NCBI RefSeq assembly: GCF_036370855.1 | Contig: NC_088100.1 | Coordinates: 107,800,387 to 107,864,386 of the forward strand | DNA: 64,000 nucleotides | DNA from: Dromaius novaehollandiae | Lineage: Eukaryota > Chordata > Aves > Casuariiformes > Dromaiidae | Direction of reading: 5' to 3' | Made by a program: the position numbers and the translations under genes | The notes under the pieces: generated by a model | Seen by the model: only the letters and a program-made list of their open reading frames with translations | What the model was told of the DNA's origin: nothing | Databases searched by the model: none | In this document: in pieces, positions 61,101-64,000 of the stretch | Numbering within the stretch: the stretch's first letter is position 1 | Layout: every line of letters begins with the position of its first letter

Positions 61101-64000
61101 TACTTTTTGTGCCTGTCTAGACCAAATTTATTTTCAACAATTGTAATGATTCAGACAGAGGAAACGGATGTCAGCATTGGAATAGTTGTAGGATAGCGGG
61201 TACTGAAACAGTTGTTTTTTATCAGGTTTGGCTTTATTAGTACCAACTCCATCAGAAAAGAAAAACTAATTGTTATGTTCTGTGTATGCCTTTTGCTGTT
61301 GACTTTTTTGGATATTTGAGTATGTAGGGAAATTAAGTGGATTCCATTTAGTGCCAAATTATATCTGAAGAGTTTTTCCTTTACTGGAGATGCCACAGGC
61401 AGTTTTTAATTAAGGAGAGTTCCATCGTTAGACTGTTAGCTCTTAAATTGAGAGAGAGGTTGTCTCTCATTTTCTGTTTAAATTTAGGTCCAGTTCTTCA
61501 AAAGTACTTAGTTACCTACCTTCTACCTGGATCAGTCAGTATCTGATACCTATGGGTAGATACCTATGTATTTTTCTAAATCTGAACCTTCATCTTCAGT
61601 ATGAAAAGGGTTATGCTTCTTGTGCAGTAAGTCAAGAGACGACAGGTAACTGCGGTGGGTTGTGCCATGACAGGGAAATGGGGAAACATACCATGGCATG
61701 CTTCGTAACTTTACTATACCTCTATATCAGAATGCTTCTAATATTATGAAGTGAGTATTTTTTTTTTTTTTTCCATTTCTGGTAAGTCTTGTTCTCTGAT
61801 ATTTGTTAATTGAATTCCAATAGGATTGTGTAAGAAATGCGTAAGTTTTATAAAAGTCTTGTAGTATAAACTGTCGGTTCTGCAACAGACTGAGACTTGC
61901 TGGTTTTGTGAATAAAAATACACATCTGCAAGTAATTATAAGATTGGGACTTCTATTACGTTTACCATTACACTACCATTAATATTTGGTCACATAACAA
62001 AGACAACTATATTCTGGTTTTAACAGTTTTGTTTTACTGTGCTTTGTATTTGTGGAAATAGATCTGTTTCAAAGTAACTATGGGACAAATACCGTATGGT
62101 GAATTGGTAACGTGTAGAACCAAATTCTGAAACTAAATTAATATATTCCATTTTATTGGGAACCTGTCTGCTTTCATCTCTGTTTCATTTGCAACTTTTG
62201 TCTTAACTGAATATATTCATCGGTAGTATCTATGTTATCTATTGTGTCAAAACACACTGAAAATTATTTTAAAGGATGAAATGTTTTATTTTTTTCCAGT
62301 TTTTCTCCTTTTTGCTGTTTTCCCACTGTTTTCCACTGACTGGATCCACATACATTCTATGGGCCATTCATTCCCATAGAATTTTCCGGGTGGACCAGCT
62401 GATGATTTCCTTCCACCACTCTGATGGCGTGTGCCTAGAATGTGTAGCCTGCTTCATTAACTCCTTTTCTGAGCTCTTAGTCTTCAGTTGTACACTTTTT
62501 TCCAAACAGCTGAGCTTGCCAGCCCATACTTCTGGCTTGCCTATATCTTTTCTGAAAACTGGACTCCATCTCTAGTACTTCTGCCAGCTGCCTGGCTCTG
62601 AAAGACTACAGGGAACATGCACTCTAATCCAATTAACTCTTTCTGGTGAAGAAGACCAGAGAGCAAGAGGCAGGAAAATGGAAAAATGTACTGGGGAAAA
62701 TGAAATTGGTGAGTTTGGCATTAAGAATACTAGCATAGGGTATTTTAGAAAAATGTCAAATATTACGAAGACTGTACCCTTCTCACTTTTTTGAAATGAA
62801 TGGATTTGATTCACACTTTTCAGACTTGCTCTTTCAGGCTCCTACAGATGCTGATAGATACCACTAATGGTTTGAGACAGTTGTTGTTGTTCTTTAAATT
62901 AATTCTGCAACCGTAGGGCCCAGAATTTTTGTTAATGAAAGCTGAATTTATAATACACACTTGTGTAAAGAAGTGAATTCTTTAATGAGTGACTCAATAG
63001 AATGTGCACCATGATCAAGATTGCTGGAATTCAAACTCTTTGATTATAAAAGTCAGAGAATATCTGCCTGAAGTGAACTTTGAATTGGGCTAATGAGGTG
63101 AATGTAGGGTGATACTTGTACTTCTCAGAGGTGCTTGGGTTTTCGATAGCAAATGGAGACAAAAGTGGGGGTTGCACATGGAATACTTTGTGTTTGACCT
63201 CTTCTTACGTCTCTGTTTTTCTAATTCCTTAAGCTTATGTATCCTCTACAGTTCATGTTCTCTTTCCTTCTTCCCATCTCCTTCGATTTATTTTCAGTTC
63301 AGTAAACTGTCCTATAGTTCACTCGTGGTTTTTTGCAGTACTTTGGAGACTGGAAAATAGATGTCTAATCTTTCTCTGCTTGTATATCCAGTTCTCTGCC
63401 CTCTTCACCATCTTTCTTTGGCTCTGGCGCCTCATTTCTTCTGGTGTCCTACTTCTTATCCCATCTTTACATTAGTAGCTGGGGTCAGGAGGTAAAAACT
63501 GATTTAAAAAACCTCTCTTCTTGCATACAAAAGTGATCTATTGAGTCTATCTACCTGTTTCATAAACAGTAATCTTAGTTGAAAGATATAAAATCAAAAT
63601 AACTTGTTTTAGCATTGAAAATGTCCTGGCAAGAAAACAAATGTATGTTTACTTTGACTTTCCAATTTTATTTTCAGAGTGCTTTGCACTTCTTTCACAT
63701 TCTATGTACTGTTTCAAAGAACTCTAGAAAAATAATGAAATAAAATGGTAGTAGTTTTCTAGGTATATATCTCACCTATTTTATTGCCAGGAAAGGTAAG
63801 TAAGAGTGTACTGACAAACTGTCTCCTTCTGTGGCATAGCTGAGCTAAGACTATTTTATAAGTAGGGATAGATATATACTACATAGAAGAGTTCAAGGCA
63901 GAGATCCTTGAGCAACCTCTAATTGAGTAGATACATCCACAGAGCACAATGCAGAACTATTTAATAGGTGAAGTCAGCATTAGCTTGGAGTCAGAGGATG
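58166..64000 (+). other. CCDC88A: CCDC88A intron 2 (continues beyond window)
   Basis: AT-rich, with T runs near 58940, 60181-60194 and 61758-61772. I found no sequence matching the expected next block (NPKLESQRVNKKVNN) or any named repeat. Frames up to 99 codons (for example 62276-62575) have no recognised domain and no paired splice signals that extend them. Confidence 0.75.

Overview
This is a vertebrate nuclear window, most likely from a bird (a related sauropsid is possible). The coding sequence lies in short exons with GT/AG introns, and two genes start in CpG islands. The recognisable repeats are CR1 LINE fragments ending in the ATTCTGTGATTCTGTGA-type tail typical of avian CR1, plus a few ancient relics. 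Repeat density is low and spacing compact. No prokaryotic genes, operons, CRISPR arrays, rRNA or tRNA were seen.

Three conserved genes are present, in the order I recall from human chromosome 2p16. (1) At 1-58 (+) are the last codons of PPP4R3B (SMEK2), a protein phosphatase 4 regulatory subunit, followed by a probable 2.7 kb 3'UTR ending near 2775. (2) CFAP36 (CCDC104/BARTL1) is complete on the minus strand from 26562 down to 3641. I rebuilt ten coding exons. All splice sites are GT/AG, all phases agree, and the joined frame is 358 codons plus stop. PPP4R3B and CFAP36 converge tail to tail. (3) CCDC88A (girdin) begins on the plus strand at 57884. Its first two coding exons (57884-57946 and 58065-58165) are present, and its second intron fills the rest of the window.

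The CFAP36 promoter is a CpG island (about 26100-27210) with a full match to the RFX X-box consensus about 116 bp upstream of the start codon and a one-mismatch copy about 125 bp further out. This fits ciliary-gene control by RFX/FOXJ1. The strand composition of the island hints at divergent transcription toward the right. The CCDC88A CpG island (about 56150-57260) switches from C-rich to G-rich near 56700. It has a very G-run-rich core and a long T/C tract that looks like a 3' splice site in the 5'UTR.

Between the two islands lie about 29 kb without a supportable protein-coding gene. This stretch holds two CR1 relics, a MIR-like relic, a roughly 490 bp element with terminal inverted repeats and an internal duplication (37432-37924), a C-rich island of unknown origin (about 38260-38690), microsatellites, and AT-rich tracts that may include regulatory elements. 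CFAP36 introns carry a 5'-truncated CR1 with a damaged reverse transcriptase (23371-24748), an old CR1 3' end, and a nested palindromic repeat at 9321-9632.

I found no clearly new biological system. The most useful points are the full CFAP36 gene model, the X-box pair, the inverted-repeat elements, and the short exon-like ORF at 3343-3423.
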